A stretch of DNA of 64,000 nt. Origin: Costus lasius. Its lineage: Eukaryota; Streptophyta; Magnoliopsida; Zingiberales; Costaceae. Below the pieces are notes generated by a model, which had not been told where the DNA came from, did no database searches, and saw only the letters and a list, made by a program, of their open reading frames with translations. Positions 36,177-48,610 of this stretch are shown here, piece by piece. Made by a program: the position numbers and the translations under genes. Position 1 is the stretch's first letter. Every line of letters begins with the position of its first letter. The stretch is taken from positions 84,491,461-84,555,460 of the forward strand of contig CM050447.1 of the NCBI GenBank assembly GCA_027563935.2. The letters run 5' to 3'.

Positions 36177-37614
36177 GTGTTGGATAATCTTTCTATTCTT
36201 GATAGATTTGAAGATATGTCTTTTAATCACAACTCATGGGCAACTCAAAGAGGTGATGTATACATGCCACAAGGTAAGTATGAAAATAATTCATTGAGCA
36301 CACTTGAAGATACGTTTAACTCTTATATGCACTCTTTTTATTCTAATAGATATGATATTTGTGGATCTATTGGTCATTACACTTCTAATTGTTAATTTTT
36401 AAATTCCAATTCATCATGGTATCGAGATGATCAATATGATTCTAGATCTTTTTATGATGATTGCTCAAACTTTACTTCTGAACCATGCTATGAGGATACT
36501 GAAAAATCTAGCTTAGAGATTATGTTTGAAAAGTTCATGCTACAAAATGATGATGTGAGTGAGACCCTCAAACAAATCAATTCTAGGTTGGATGACATGG
36601 TTGCACACAATGAATTTTTAGAAACCCAATTAGCACAACAAGCTTGTTTATTTGAGTTTGATTTGGAAACTAAAGAAGTTGATTTGGAAAATTCCCCCTC
36701 TGATTATGATTGTTTTGAGATTGAGCCTTATGTGAACATTAATGAATCTCACTTTAATTTTGATGATTGTAAAATTGATTCATCTGATAGTTTATTTGTG
36801 GACAAGTTTGAAGAAATTGAAAAATCTCCTTTTGATTTTAGTGATGGTTATGAAATTAATTCTTTTGATGACATATTATTTATAGTTAAATCTGATTCTT
36901 GTAATTCTGAGATTGATTCTTGTGACTCTTCTGATGATGAATTAATTGAGGAAAAATTTGAGGAAATTGAAATTGATAAATCCCTTTTGATGAAAATTCT
37001 GATCTTGATGGTAAATTGTGTGTAGCTAAATCTAAAGAACTTGAAAAACGATTGAAAATTGCTGAATTTGATGATTTTGACTCTGATGTTGGTGATTCTG
37101 AAATTGTTGAAAAACATGAGAAAATATATTTTGAAGTGCCACACCTTGATTTTTTTGATGATAATTTTGAAATTGACAAATTATTAGATTGGAGCATGAG
37201 GAATTTTAAAAGGATTTGAATATTGCAAACATAGATGAATCTCACCATGATGATGTTTTGCACATATCTAATGTTCACTCTTTTGATTTATTTGAGAAAG
37301 TGTGTTTTATTGAGGAATCTAATGAAAGACATAAAACTTATTTTGATGATCCAATGCTTATATCTTTTGATCAAAGTCCTATGGCCATTGAAAATATAAA
37401 TCTAAAGAAAGGACTTATGATTTTGCTCTCTGACAAACATAGGAAAATCATTGAAAATTTTGATTTTGATTTCTGCATATTTAAGAAAGCCAATTTGATT
37501 AAGATTTATAAGAAATTCTAGATTTTTGGATCAGTGGCTAAACTTTTTGGACAGAGAAAATGCAGAAAATTGTTTCCTCTTTACTTTGGTACTAATTCAC
37601 CTGCTTCACCATGA
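36177..37614 (+). pseudogene. A3 acidic gag-derived remnant
   Basis: Begins VLDNLSILDRFEDM, with a damaged zinc knuckle YDICGSIGHYTSNC (first Cys now Tyr), then a coiled-looking SETLKQINSRLDDMVAHNEF, LAQQACLFEFD and the acidic region (ESHFNFDD, DSCDSSDDEL) ending GTNSPASP. Breaks: TAA at 36393-36395 where A1 has CAA, a frame change near 37016, another near 37216, and a stop near 37519. Homologous along its length to A1 26433-27513, with extra acidic residues. No catalytic motif seen. Confidence 0.7.
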
Positions 37615-37656
37615 TAACTGAGTTTAGGTCAAGCTATGGACAAAAAATTAGCGCTT

Positions 37657-37674
37657 CTTGGGAGGCAACCCAAG
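37657..37674 (+). other. Conserved hairpin after the A3 coding remnant
   Basis: CTTGGG-AGGCAA-CCCAAG, identical to the A1 and A2 copies. Confidence 0.8.
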
Positions 37675-37679
37675 CACAC

Positions 37680-39457
37680 TTTTACTTTGCTTAGTTTCTT
37701 TTATTTTAGTTTATTTTTAGAATTAATTTTCCTTTTCTTGTTGCAGGAAAATAAAATTCTTTATGGTTGCACTACTTCCCTTGGACACCTGCAGCTTCTT
37801 CTCCAGATTTGCAGCACCTCTAGCCACCACTGCATTTGCCTCTGACATCATTGTCTCCAGCCGTCGACATACCACGAGCAGATTCTTATTTCTTTTGCTG
37901 CCTCTTATTCCATTATTTTATTTATTTTTGCAGCAGTTCTTTATTATTGACTCTGATTTTTTTATGCAGTACTATCTTTTGCACCGGCCGATGATCTCAC
38001 CTCTATGACTGTATTCTCTAGCAGGCCACTAGAGATTACTCACTCTACTGTCGGCACCATCATCATTGCTAGCTGCTCTTCAGCAAGCTTCTGTTACATA
38101 TCTGCTTCTCGCTTGCATCAGATCTTTTCACCTGCACCCTTTTGGACCATTGATGATACCTCTGATTTCCCTTTGAAAAGATTATTGTTCTATTTTCGTT
38201 TGATTTAAGTAAGAGATTATTTTTTAATCTGAGCCTTATGAATCTTAAATTGTGCAGGTAAAATTTTCAAAAGGCACACCTTTGGACCTTACGGCATTTT
38301 CCCCGACACTAATTTTGATCTGAGCCTTATGTATTTTTAGTCAGAACTTGCTATATAGTTCTGTGAGTATTGTTTACACTCTCTTCTATTCATGATTATT
38401 TCATATGGTTGCAACTTTGATTTGTTATCACTTTATACCCTTCGCATTGTTTGAGCCTTATGTGATTATATGGACCAATCATGTTACACTTTTGACTATG
38501 ATTATATGAATTTTCATGCTTCACACCTTTTGCATTGAATTAGAGATTTTTTTAGGAAATGATAAGATTGATAAGTTGATGATATGTTTTTCCTAGATGG
38601 GTAGATTTTTCTATAATGAGGAATATTCATGCATGCCTATGAATGGAAATATTACTATTATGTTGAATTTATTTCTTCAATATATATCTACTTGTTGAAA
38701 TCATTCATTGATTGATGCATATGGGTTTTGGGTAGGTATGTTGTTTGATGAATGCAATCTAAAAGTGAAACAACTTTCTTGAATAAAATGAGCATATGAG
38801 TGTAATTTTTAATTGATGTCAATTGATTAACCTAGTTGATGTTTGGTCTATTTTACTATTTGTTGGGAAGGAAGAATCCATGATCCACAAAAAATGTGAG
38901 AGACTGCCCTACTTGACACTGTGTAAAATTGACAGTGGTACCTAAGACATGGGTTGAAGTCTATAAAAAGAGAGAGAGAGAGAGAAAAAAAAAGAAGAAA
39001 AGACTCCTCTACTTGGCACTGTGTAAAATTGACAGTGATACCGAAGATAAGAGTTGAAGTCCAAATTAAAAGTCTGTATCTATGTGAGTACATACCATCA
39101 AAAACACAAAAAAAAAGAGAGAGAAAAAGAGATTTTAAGTGGAAAAAGATTTTGGATATCCTATTCCTGTAAACAAAGGTATGATAGATTTAAACTAAAA
39201 CAACGGTGAAATCATGAGATTGAAATTCTTTTTATTATGCGAGTTGCGAAATTTTATTTGATCAAAGCTGTGAATCTTAAAGGTTAAATTCATTCGATGA
39301 TGTATTTATCTGAAATTTTGTGCAAAAAGTTGATGGAGTATTTCATGAGTGATTATATTTTAGAAATTCATTTTTTCATAAAAGAGCATATTTTCCATAC
39401 TTAACATTGTTCTTATTTATTTGCTTGAGGACAAACAAAATTTGAGCCTTATGTGTT
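37680..39457 (+). other. A3 non-coding 3' region
   Basis: No gene seen. It has a run of GA/A bases (38970-38998) flanked by two imperfect copies of a segment containing CACTGTGTAAAATTGACAGT (about 38917 and 39017). GAGCCTTATG occurs at 38231, 38322, 38453 and 39444. The stretch before the LTR is GCTTGAGGACAAACAAAA followed by TTTGAGCC. No uninterrupted polypurine tract touches the LTR. Confidence 0.65.
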
Positions 39458-41340
39458 TGATGACACCAAAATTCATAGTATATTTTGTGTCATTTCATGT
39501 GTCTTTTGTGTCATATTTATGCTCTTTTGCTTGTTTTTAAGCCTTATTTAACAAATATTGCAGAATCTACACCATTTCTTGTTTTTGATCATTTTCATGT
39601 TAAAAGTGCTATATTTTGATGGATTTTCGAAGATGTGAGCACACCAATGGATTCCAGACGTCGAAACGAAGCTACCCATCAATTTTCACTAAATTTGGAG
39701 CTAATTTACAAACATACGGCACTACCATATTTTTGGGAGCAAATCTCACGGTACCGTATTTCTCAGCAAACATTCTTTGGTGAAATACAGCACTACCATA
39801 TTTTCCAGAGAATCTTTCATGGTACCGTATTTTCCACCGTTTTTGACTAGAAGATTTCAGCAAGAATACGACACTGCCGTATATTCGGGCGACATTGTCA
39901 CGACATCGTATTTTCTGCCCATAATTCACATAAGAAAATATGACACTACCGTATTTTTGAGAGAAATTATCACGGTTCCGTATTTCCAGACAATTCTTTA
40001 CAGAACTCCAGAGGCAAAAATACGGCACTACCGTATTTTATGGTACAACTTTCACGGTGCCGTATTTTGGGAGGATTTTCGTGAGTTTTTCGGGTCCGAT
40101 TCTTGCATGGGCCATAACGTTTGATTCAGAAGTCCAAATTAAGATATGAAAGATGTTCCGGACTCGTCGTTAAAAGAAGAAGACGTGCGAAGTGGAAGGG
40201 GGAACTTTTATCTAGTATTGAGGGTGAAATTGATAGAACAGCGGTTAGGGTTGGGCCTCACGCCCAGTGGCGTGGAGACCATCTCTCGCCGTGATTTTTA
40301 TACTAAAGCTTCGCCTTGTGAAGGGGAAGATACTCCTGAAGTTTGAGATCGAAAGGAGTCAGATCGGGAGAGAAATCAACAAAACAATGGGTGACGCCAC
40401 TGTTCATCGCGTTTCCAACCTAATACGGTGCTGTAATTTTGATTACAGCACCGTGCTTTGTAACTTTTCCTCTTCCCTTTTGTATTATGATCATATGAAA
40501 TTATGGTGTATTGTAATCTTTTCTTCATGCTAGCCTAGACATCTTTTGGGACAAAGGGAGTAATCCCCCTTGATATTTCAATGATTAGATGAACTTTATT
40601 CCATCAATATATTTTTGGTATGGTAATTTTACTTAAGGGATTATTGTCTTTAATCGTTTCTAGTGTCATGCATTAACATGTTTTAGAGTTTTTGTGTATA
40701 GACTGAGAAGATGAGACGCATAAACTTGGAACCCTAGAATTTATGGTAGGAGCTCATCGCAAGAGATTGGTTGTGTTCTTATTTTTATATTTTAGATGCT
40801 TATTTCTTGTTGATGTTTTGACCTAGAAATTATTACTGTTTTAGACATGAAAATATGATAGAGATAGATATTGAATTGTTCGAAAACCTTAAGTAAAACC
40901 TGTGAAACTAACGTGCGAGAGTGCTTAGTTTTGCTTGAGATCTTGATACTGAGATGGAATGCACGAGAGTGATTCTTAATCTCTTTGATCAAAGTTTACT
41001 TATATTTAACATTGAATAGATCTTGCACGAGAGTGAGGATCGTTCTTTGTAAATTGACTGCGCGAGAGCGAGTTAATTTCTTTATTAAGTAAGCTATATC
41101 TTTACCATAACAACAATAGATTGATGAACCTTTAATTATATCTAGTCATAAATATTAAGGTGGATAAAACCTTAGTCCCAATGCTTCCTCTCTGATATCT
41201 CATACAGTCTTCATATTGCTTACTTTCATCATTTGATCGCTTAGCTAGTGAAAATACAACTATTTGGTACTTAACAATAAGGTCTCTGTGGTTCGATATT
41301 TTTATTACTTTGAAGTATCCGTGCACTTGCGGACACAACA
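39458..41340 (+). repeat. A3 3' LTR (1883 bp)
   Basis: Paired with 34057-35940. The palindrome array is at 39716-40070. Iterons include GCACGAGAGTGATTCTTAATC near 40962 and GCGCGAGAGCGAG near 41060. Confidence 0.9.
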
Positions 41341-41488
41341 CAGACACTATAAGTTTAGGTACAACAAGTTTTTGGAGGCGTATCAGGGGGTGACAGTTCC
41401 CTATGTGCCAAATAAGTTTTGGCTGCGACACTGCTTAAAATTAGTCTACCTACTTGTATCTATAAGTGTGTCCATTCGGATCACATCA
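41341..41488 (+). repeat. A2 5' LTR, right part (148 bp)
   Basis: Continues the A2 LTR (ACTATAAGTTTAGGTACAAC ... GTGTCCATTCGGATCACATCA), matching 53786-53929. It contains an internal pseudo-primer-site TTTTTGGAGGCGTATCAGGG. Confidence 0.88.
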
Positions 41489-41494
41489 AGTTTT

Positions 41495-41512
41495 TGGCGC
41501 CGTTGCCGAGGA
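41495..41512 (+). other. A2 primer binding site
   Basis: TGGCGCCGTTGCCGAGGA, one G-to-A change from the A1 site, six bases after the LTR end. Confidence 0.85.
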
Positions 41513-41772
41513 CCTTAGTTTTGTTAATATTGAAGACATTGAGATTATTGCTAGACTAGGTTTTTATTTACTATTTTTATTTATTTCTGTTATTTTTTAT
41601 TTTTCTTGAAACCACTTGATCTGATTACTTTGCATGCGCAGAAGTCTTAGGTCAGGACCACTTGTTCCATTGGATCCTGCAAATCAATAAAACACTTAGA
41701 GCACGCAGGAAGTTGAGATTAGAAGAAGATTCACAAGAGATTCAAGAGGAGATTCAAGAAGAAGTTGTAGAG

Positions 41773-42722
41773 ATGGCAAATAATCAGAGAAGATTGAGGG
41801 ACTATGCAGCCCCTAACCCACGAGAAATTCATTCCAGCATTGCTAGACCTGCTATCGAAGCAAATAACTTTGAAATTAAACCTAGTTTTATCTCCATGAT
41901 CCAATAGAACCAGTTTGGAGGATCTCCACTGGAAGATCCAAACTTGCATCTTCCTTTATTTTTAGAATTTTGTGATACTATTAAGATGAATAGAGTTTCT
42001 AATGATGCACTCAGACTAAGGTTATTTCCTTTTTCACTCAGGGACCGGGCGAGGATATGGCTTCAATCGCAACCAACCGGAACCTTCACAACATGGGAGC
42101 AGCTATCAAATTCCTTCCTGACAAAATATTTCCCTCTAGGCAAACAATCCAACTGAGGAATCAAATTACAAATTTTCAACAAAGAAATGGGGAATTATTC
42201 AGTGAGGCCTGGGAAAGATTCAACGAATTACAGCGGAAGTGTCCTCACCATGGCATTGAAGATTGGAGTTTATTGCAAACTTTTTACTATGCTTTATCAA
42301 ATAACACCAAATTAACTGTGGATGCTGCTGCAGGTGGAGCTCTTATGAGCAAAACACCTAATGATGCCTTCAGATTGCTAGAAGAGATGGCACTGAATCA
42401 CAATCAATGGAATACCAAGAGAGGAGTACTTTTCAAGCCTTCTCAAAGTAAGGGTGATGGTGATGGATGGAGATCCTTAGCAGAGAAGGTAGACTTTTTG
42501 TGCAGTAAGTTTAATTCTATGCAGACTGCTTCTGTTTCCTCTATCACTTGTGAAATTTGTGGCAATGATGGTCATTCTGCTGAATATTGTAGAATAGTTG
42601 TTGATCAGGGTAATGAACATGTGAATGCCATAGGGAATCATAATCAAAGTAGACCTAATGATCCCTATTCTAGTACATATAACCCTGGATGGAGAAATCA
42701 ACCCAACCTTTCATGGAAAAAC
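41773..42722 (+). pseudogene. A2 gag, 5' segment
   Basis: ATG at 41773 gives MANNQRRLRDYAAPNP, then an Athila-type gag core (LRLFPFSLRDRARIWLQ, TTWEQLSNSFLTKYFP, LFSEAWERFNELQRKCPHHG) and zinc knuckle CEICGNDGHSAEYC. A TAG at 41905-41907 stands where the family usually has glutamine. A one-base loss near 42142-42146 shifts the frame. At 42723 a Copia LTR interrupts it. The same gag resumes near 46568. Gag forms the particle. Confidence 0.88.
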
Positions 42723-44665
42723 TGTTGGGAAACCCCGGGGACATTTTACAATTTTTCAGAGTCATAGACACACATACATACATTGCACAGCGGAAGAATG
42801 TCCCTGAAACAGGCCGGTCCCAAAAACCCAGTGAAGATCGCAAGCAAGAGAGTCGACACGATGAGTTAGGAAATACCTTAAGAGCGGTTTGGAGTGATGC
42901 CGATGCAGGCGCCCAAGTGTGCGCCCTCTGCAGTCTCACACACATGGATCTCTTGAGTTCTCTTCTTCCACACCCAGTGCTAGCCTCGGGAAGAAGATCC
43001 AAGCCTTAGGGAGATGCTCCACTTCACTTGCGCCACAAATAGGAAAGGATGCGCCAAGAGAAAAGGGAGCCAAACCAAGCCGCCAAGCACCAAAGCTCCT
43101 TGTGCCAAGAGGAAAGTAGAGAGAAGCTTGCGGCTATGGAAGAAGGAAGAGGAAGTTGCGCCCTTGCTCCTAGCTCTCGCCCCTCTTCTTGTGTTCATGC
43201 CTCCAAGGATCAATCATCTTAAGAGGGGGCGGCTAGGGTCACATATATAGGGCAAGAGGCGGTTAAGGGAAGGGCCAATATCATGACAAGTGTAGGGCTA
43301 GGATGAGGAGGTTTGAGACAAGGAAAGTCTCCAAGATTTTACCATAAACTCCATTCAACCTATCCATAATCGCCCAAGTACCATATCAGCCCAAGACATG
43401 CCATAGAGGCATGCATTCCATCCAAGGAAGAGAGGGGAGGCGCCCTTTACTTCCATAATGAAGCAAATGCGCCAACATGACCCCATTATGCCCTTAGACG
43501 CTTAATGGTTCATGTTTCTCCCCATTATACCCTTTTAGCCTCTTATCTCTTCATGAGAACTTGTTATTGGGCCTCATTGGATAATGAGCTAGCCCAAACC
43601 TCACCACATGGGTTGATTAAGCATTTGGATCCAATCCAATGCAACCCTAATCCACATGTGACCAATCATGGTCAAATACGGGTCAACCTGCAAAAAATGA
43701 AGTTTGGCTCCAATAACATTCTTCCATATCATCAGGCCCATTGGCGCTGATGAAATCTCCCAATTAGATCTGAGTTATCCAATAACTCGATCATAAGGCT
43801 TCCCGATCAATACGAGAACTCAAGTATCAAGGTGTGTGACCCTGTAGCTTCCTCTGACGCTGGCAGTGCTGACTAAAGGTCACCACAAGCAGTGAGTGGC
43901 ACCTAGCAGTGCATCGCTGCTACCCAGGTCATTGGAATGGATATCGACATCGACATCCCCATCATCGCAACTAGGTACAGATGCATTACAGTCTCTTTGC
44001 CGAACTGATATCCGATTGGACAAGTGTGTCACCACTTGTTTTCATCCAATCACATGGCTATGACTAAAACAGGTTCTCACCTGGGTATGACCATACACTC
44101 TCAGTCATAGAACCATAGAGGAGCTCCATGGATATCATACTTCCCTAAGGAAGGGGCAAATCCTTTGTCTGTCCATTGACCTTCTTATATGGGTCGTGAC
44201 ATGCTCAATGACAACCGTTATGACCTCCCAACTACGGCGAGGTGTTAGGTTGTATCGAAGCAAGTCCCTAACCATATAGAATGATCAATGACCTCAAGTC
44301 AAGGGATCAATGCATCTCCTGTCACTTGTGAGGATAACTCATGACACCAAGTCATAGCCTCATAGCGGGTCTATCCAGTATATCCCCCAATGATATACCC
44401 ATGTGTCTGCGTTAGCACCACGTGCCTAACCAGCCCACATACCAGTCTCACAAGTACCATAGCTGTCCCATATCCACTAAGGTACATTGACTGGGGACTA
44501 TAGTTCGAGCACAGATCCAATCTGTCTCTAGGGACATTATCATGTCAGTACATATGCGCAGATGTAAACAAACATAGATAACGACAATGCCAGAATGATA
44601 TAAAAATCAAAGTCAAGTAGTACATAAGTGGACCAAAACTAGGTCATAGGGCATATACACCAACA
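42723..44665 (-). repeat. 3' LTR of the truncated Copia (1943 bp)
   Basis: Plus strand begins TGTTGGGAAACCCC and ends TATACACCAACA. The adjacent internal minus-strand sequence GGCCAAGAAGAGCA is a plausible polypurine tract. Short ORFs inside are not conserved domains. The ORF ending 44613 overlaps the LTR edge. Confidence 0.8.
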
Positions 44666-45131
44666 TGCTCTTCTTGGCCATCAATCCTCTTCGAAATACC
44701 CATGTATTCCCAGTCTTCCAAAGTATTAGCTTCGAAGATACATAACCATGGTCATTCTCAGATTTAGGCATACACTCTGGAGATCCAACTGAACTCTCCT
44801 GATCATTATCTATAGAGCATGGTGTGAAGAGACCTTTGAGATGTATGATAAGATCATAAATCCCCATCTCATCACACTCAACCTTGACCTCTGGGGTCAT
44901 GCACTCTAAGACAAGAGCAGTGTACTGTTCGTTATCTTCACAATACTCAAGAAAAACATTCCACTCCCACTCAGTAGTGAAATACACACTAGGCTGGGAT
45001 GGAGGTCTTTCAAGAAAATGCACCTTATTTTCTTGTTCGAGTATCTTGGACAAAATCTTGAACCACTTTGTCCAATTTGTCCCATCCAATTTGTTTTTAT
45101 AGAGTTTCAATCTTAGATCAGGAGATGCCTT
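44666..45131 (-). pseudogene. Copia gag fragment (N-terminal part)
   Basis: The minus frame reads KLDGTNWTKWFKILSKILEQ, LERPPSQPSVYF and DNEQYTALVLECMTPEV, the pattern of the N-terminal gag of Copia elements (compare FSDWFGHLKIVLK in Copia-2). There is no in-frame ATG after the upstream TAG, and the frame runs into the LTR. All of pol is missing. Confidence 0.72.
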
Positions 45132-46567
45132 CTACAATAAGCAAATAAGTAAAATAAGTACTATGACACAACATTTAACATGGACTTTAACTTAAAGGCT
45201 ATGCTCCCACTATTTCCAAAAAAAGTTGAGAACTCTCAAACTCAACATGGAAAGAGGTGAGTAGGATCCTAATTTCACATGAGGTCTCCGCGACTCACGA
45301 GGGTGAGTTGGGATGCACAGAGTGATCTCATGCTTCTTCAGGTAGGCATGCCAGCCAATTATGCCGTGCACAATTCCTCTTAGTTAAGACAGACTAGGCG
45401 CCCTGTGTCCAGCGAGGGCTGGATACAGCACAGAACCCTATCCTCTCAACAGCTGCCTCTAGTGATTCATCATGTCAGTGACATATGAAAAAACAAGTCA
45501 AGTCAGATCCTAACCGTTATGCCCAGGGTCAACGAGTTTCCTTGCGAAGGCGCGCCCGATTAAAACAGACTGTGGAAACCATTGGCACCACACACCTCCT
45601 AAAGATAAGTGTGTGTCTCCCACGAGGGTGGGAAACAGTTCACAACACCACCGATCGATAGTTTGATGAGGGCTACGCGTTAGAAGGCTATTGACTTGAT
45701 ATTTCAATGAGAGTTTTTGCATGTTTATTTTATTCTTTTCTAGCATGCAGTTTTCCTATGGTTATGGCAGCAAAGGAAAAACATCACAGGCATGCTATGG
45801 ACAAAATAATAAACCATCACAGGCATGTTAGTTTGGTCGATATGGTCATAGCCCTTTTCATACACATAACTTGTCACGAGCCATGTGACATGTTATCGTG
45901 CATCCAAGGGTTGCGAGTCCCTAAAGCAAATCAGTCCATGCCAGAAGCCGAAAGCATGTGTCCTTCCTTCAGCCGCAAGTCCATCACCACGCTTCCAAAG
46001 CTGGCGCCACTTGTGACTCCGATTGAAGAAGACTCCTTGTTGTCAAGATGAAGCCTTAACCTATCTTATAATTCTACATCTATTCTAAACAAGATGAAAA
46101 ATTCTTTACAACAAGATAGGGAGAGAACCACACGTAGGTGGAAAGAGATTTTACAAGCATTCATCACAACTGGAAACATGCTTCCACATCACAACACAGG
46201 AGGGCACTCGCTATGATCATATCAACTCAATCAAGTGGCGCATGTAAAATTTGAAAATCCAGAAAAATCAAATTTTAGCACCTTATGCGCCAACATCATC
46301 CAAAGCACTCTCTTAACCAAATTTATGCCAAAATTTAGATCAAGTTCCATGATGATTTCACAGACCCTATCGGGTGACAGTTTTGTCAGATCAAGAGACC
46401 CGGCCAGTCCGAAGACACAATGCCCGTCCTACATGAAAAAACTACGTGCGCCTTCAGTCTTAAATCAAACATAAAATAAAATCAAATTTCGGCCATAAAT
46501 TGAAAAGAGAGGTTTAGATGAAAAATGCTTTCTACGTGAAACGCGCATGGATAGGAGAAAAATGTAG
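45132..46567 (-). other. Leader of the truncated Copia
   Basis: Non-coding. It resembles the Copia-1/2 leaders near 45280-45450 (GAGGTCTCCGCG, GGATGCACAGAG, GCATGCCAGCCAATT). No tRNA, LTR end or gene recognised in the right-hand kilobase. Confidence 0.55.
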
Positions 46568-48105
46568 GGGGAAACACTGAGAACAAAGGATATCAAAGAC
46601 CAAACCAGAACCAAAATCAAAATCAGAATTCAAATATAGAATCCATGTTTGAAAAAATAATGGCCAGTCAAAATCAGTTTATGTTAAGTCAAGATAGAAA
46701 AATTGGAGAGTTTATGTCTAAGCAAGACCAACTCATGTCAAATCAAAATAGACAAATTGAATAATTTAAGGAAAGTTTTCATCAAATCAACTCCAGATTG
46801 GAAAGAGTAGAAGCCCACAACAAAATTCTTGAAAATCAAATTGCCCAGCAAGCTAGTGTGCCTTACAGACCCCATGGGAAATTGCCTGCAAAACCTGAGA
46901 TAAACCCTAGGGAGCACTGTAATGCCATCATGACTAGAAGTGGGAAACAACTAGGAGAACCTAGAGGGAGATTTGAAAACACTGAAAAAAGGCTTCATGA
47001 TAATGAAGAGGAATTAGAGTTAGGAGAACCCTCTTCACATGAGGAACCCCAAACTTGTTTACCACCTCAAAAGGGTGATAAACCTAAAGGAGATTAATCA
47101 TGTGAAAAAGACAATCCTAAACCCAATTTGCCTGCTCCTTACCAGCCACCTATACCTTTTCCTCAAAGGTTAGTTCAGAATAAGTTAGGCAAAAAGTTTG
47201 GCAAATTCCTTGAAATCTTGAAAAAGCTTCATGTTAACATTCCATTTACTGAAGCTATTACTGAAATGCCATCTTATGCCAAGTTTTTAAAAGAGATTTT
47301 GTCTAACAAAAGGAAATTAGATGATTATGGCACATGCACTGTTACTTTAACTGAAGATTGTAGTGCTATCATACAGAACAAACTGCCACCTAAACTGAAG
47401 GATCCAGGTAGTTTTTCTATACCTTGTTCAATAGGCACTATGGCTTTTGACCGAGCCTTATGTGACCTAGGTGCCAGTGTGAGTCTAATGCCTCTTTCTA
47501 CTTATAGGAAACTAAATCTTGGAGAGCTAAAGCATACATCCATTTCCTTACAGCTCGCGGATTCATCGGTAAAGTATCCTGTAGGTATATTAGAGAATGT
47601 TCTTGTACAAATTGGTAAGTTTTTCATTCCTGTAGATTTTGTAGTGTTAGACATGGAGGTAAATTCTAGAAATCCTATAATTCTTGGTAGACCACTATTG
47701 GCCACTGCTAGGGGAAACATAGATGTGAAAGAAGGAAATATTACTTTTGATATATGTGACAACAAGATTGAATTTAATCTTAATGATTCATTGAACAAGC
47801 TTTCATGCTCATGATCTTGTTGTAGTGTTGAGATATTTAATGATGAAATTTATGATGTTTCAAGTTTGTTTGATGAAACCTCAAATAATGAATCTAACAA
47901 TCTTTTTGAGGGTATTGGTGAGCAATTGCAGAAAAAGAAAAAGACAAGGAGGAAGAAAAGAAGAGGAAGCTCTAGATTAATTGACAAAATAGAAAGGCTT
48001 CTGAGCAAATTTGGATACTGTTTCAAGATTGAGCCTTATATTGAAAAATCAGGAGGGAAATCTAGGAATTCACGATCAAACCCGAGTGTTAAAGGGTCAA
48101 ACTAA
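46568..48105 (+). pseudogene. A2 gag C-terminus and Athila protease; pol deleted
   Basis: The frame resumes with ENKGYQRPNQ, then ESMFEKIMASQNQ, LENQIAQQASVPYRP and NAIMTRSGKQLGEP, all Athila gag-linker features. The protease follows with ALCDLGASVSLMPLSTYRKL (catalytic D in D-L-G) and NPIILGRPLLATA. Stops: TAA 46762, TAA 47095, TGA 47812, all in one frame. After protease comes a basic stretch KKKKTRRKKRRGSSR and a terminal stop at 48103-48105. A full Athila would continue into reverse transcriptase; here the hairpin follows after 20 bases. Confidence 0.85.
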
Positions 48106-48125
48106 TGACCGTTAAATTAGCGCTT

Positions 48126-48143
48126 CTTGGGAGGCAACCCAAG
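48126..48143 (+). other. Conserved hairpin after the A2 protease frame
   Basis: CTTGGG-AGGCAA-CCCAAG, 20 bases after the stop codon, the same as in A1 and A3. It marks the end of the gag-pol unit in all three elements. Confidence 0.8.
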
Positions 48144-48237
48144 CTTTCTAACCTCTATTTTGTTTTCTTTAACTTAATTTTAGTTTGATACTAATTTTTC
48201 TTTTATTTTTGTAGGCAAATTATGATTTGGACCAAAT

Positions 48238-48605
48238 TACGGCACTACCGTAAGGTATTTTACGGTACCATATTTCCAGCCTCTTTCAATCAGAAAGTTG
48301 CTGCGAAATTACGGTACCACCGTAAGGTAGTTTACGGTACCGTATTTTCGACAAAATTTTATTTTTCAATTTTCTCAATTTTCAATTTTTGAAAAAAAAA
48401 TAAAAAAAATTACTTTTTGAGTGTTACAGTAGGTAACGTAAGCTGTTTTACGGTACCATAATTCCATGTCATTTTTGAACAAAAAGGTTCCGAGATTTTA
48501 CGGCGGTACCGTAAACTAGTTTACGGTACTGTATTTTGCTTCATTTTCAAACAGAGAGATTTCAAGATTTTACGGCAGTGTCGTAAGATATTACTCCCGT
48601 AATCT
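48238..48605. repeat. Palindrome array inside A2, upstream of ORF1
   Basis: Pairs such as TTACGGCACTACCGTAAGG then TTTTACGGTACCATATTT, repeated about four times with 60-80-base spacing. It is the same type as in the LTR U3. It lies about 0.65 kb before the ORF1 ATG. Confidence 0.82.
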
Positions 48606-48610
48606 GCTTT

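Larger units (their letters stand above)
34057..41340 (+). mobile_element. A3: Athila-like pol-less element inserted in the A2 5' LTR
   Basis: LTR 34057-35940, primer site, acidic gag remnant, hairpin, non-coding 3' region, LTR 39458-41340. The two LTRs are 1884 and 1883 bp and clearly similar, with scattered differences. It interrupts the A2 LTR between GTGCACTTG (34026) and ACACTATAAG (41344). Possible duplications are GGACA (34028-34032) and AGACA (41342-41346), 4 of 5 bases. If accepted, the inserted unit begins 24 bases before the LTR. Confidence 0.85.
42723..46567 (-). mobile_element. Truncated minus-strand Copia element inside A2 gag
   Basis: Reads right to left: leader, gag fragment, purine-rich end, 3' LTR (42723-44665). 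No 5' LTR and no primer binding site are found before A2 gag resumes near 46568. Left flank is AAAAC and right flank GAAAC, a possible but imperfect duplication. The leader shares motifs with Copia-1/2 (ATGCACAGAG, AGTCTCCGCG-like) but the gag is a different subfamily. Confidence 0.75.

Noticed and set aside
24337..41340. One large element with 5' LTR at 24337 and 3' LTR at 39458
   Set aside because: Each of 34057-35940 and 39458-41340 is closer to the other than to 24337-26201, and A1 is cut at 29521 by minus-strand LTR sequence.
42718..46572. Complete Copia insertion with duplication AAAAC/GAAAC
   Set aside because: No 5' LTR or primer binding site is present at the right side and the bases before GAAAC are not an LTR end, so a complete element is not supported.
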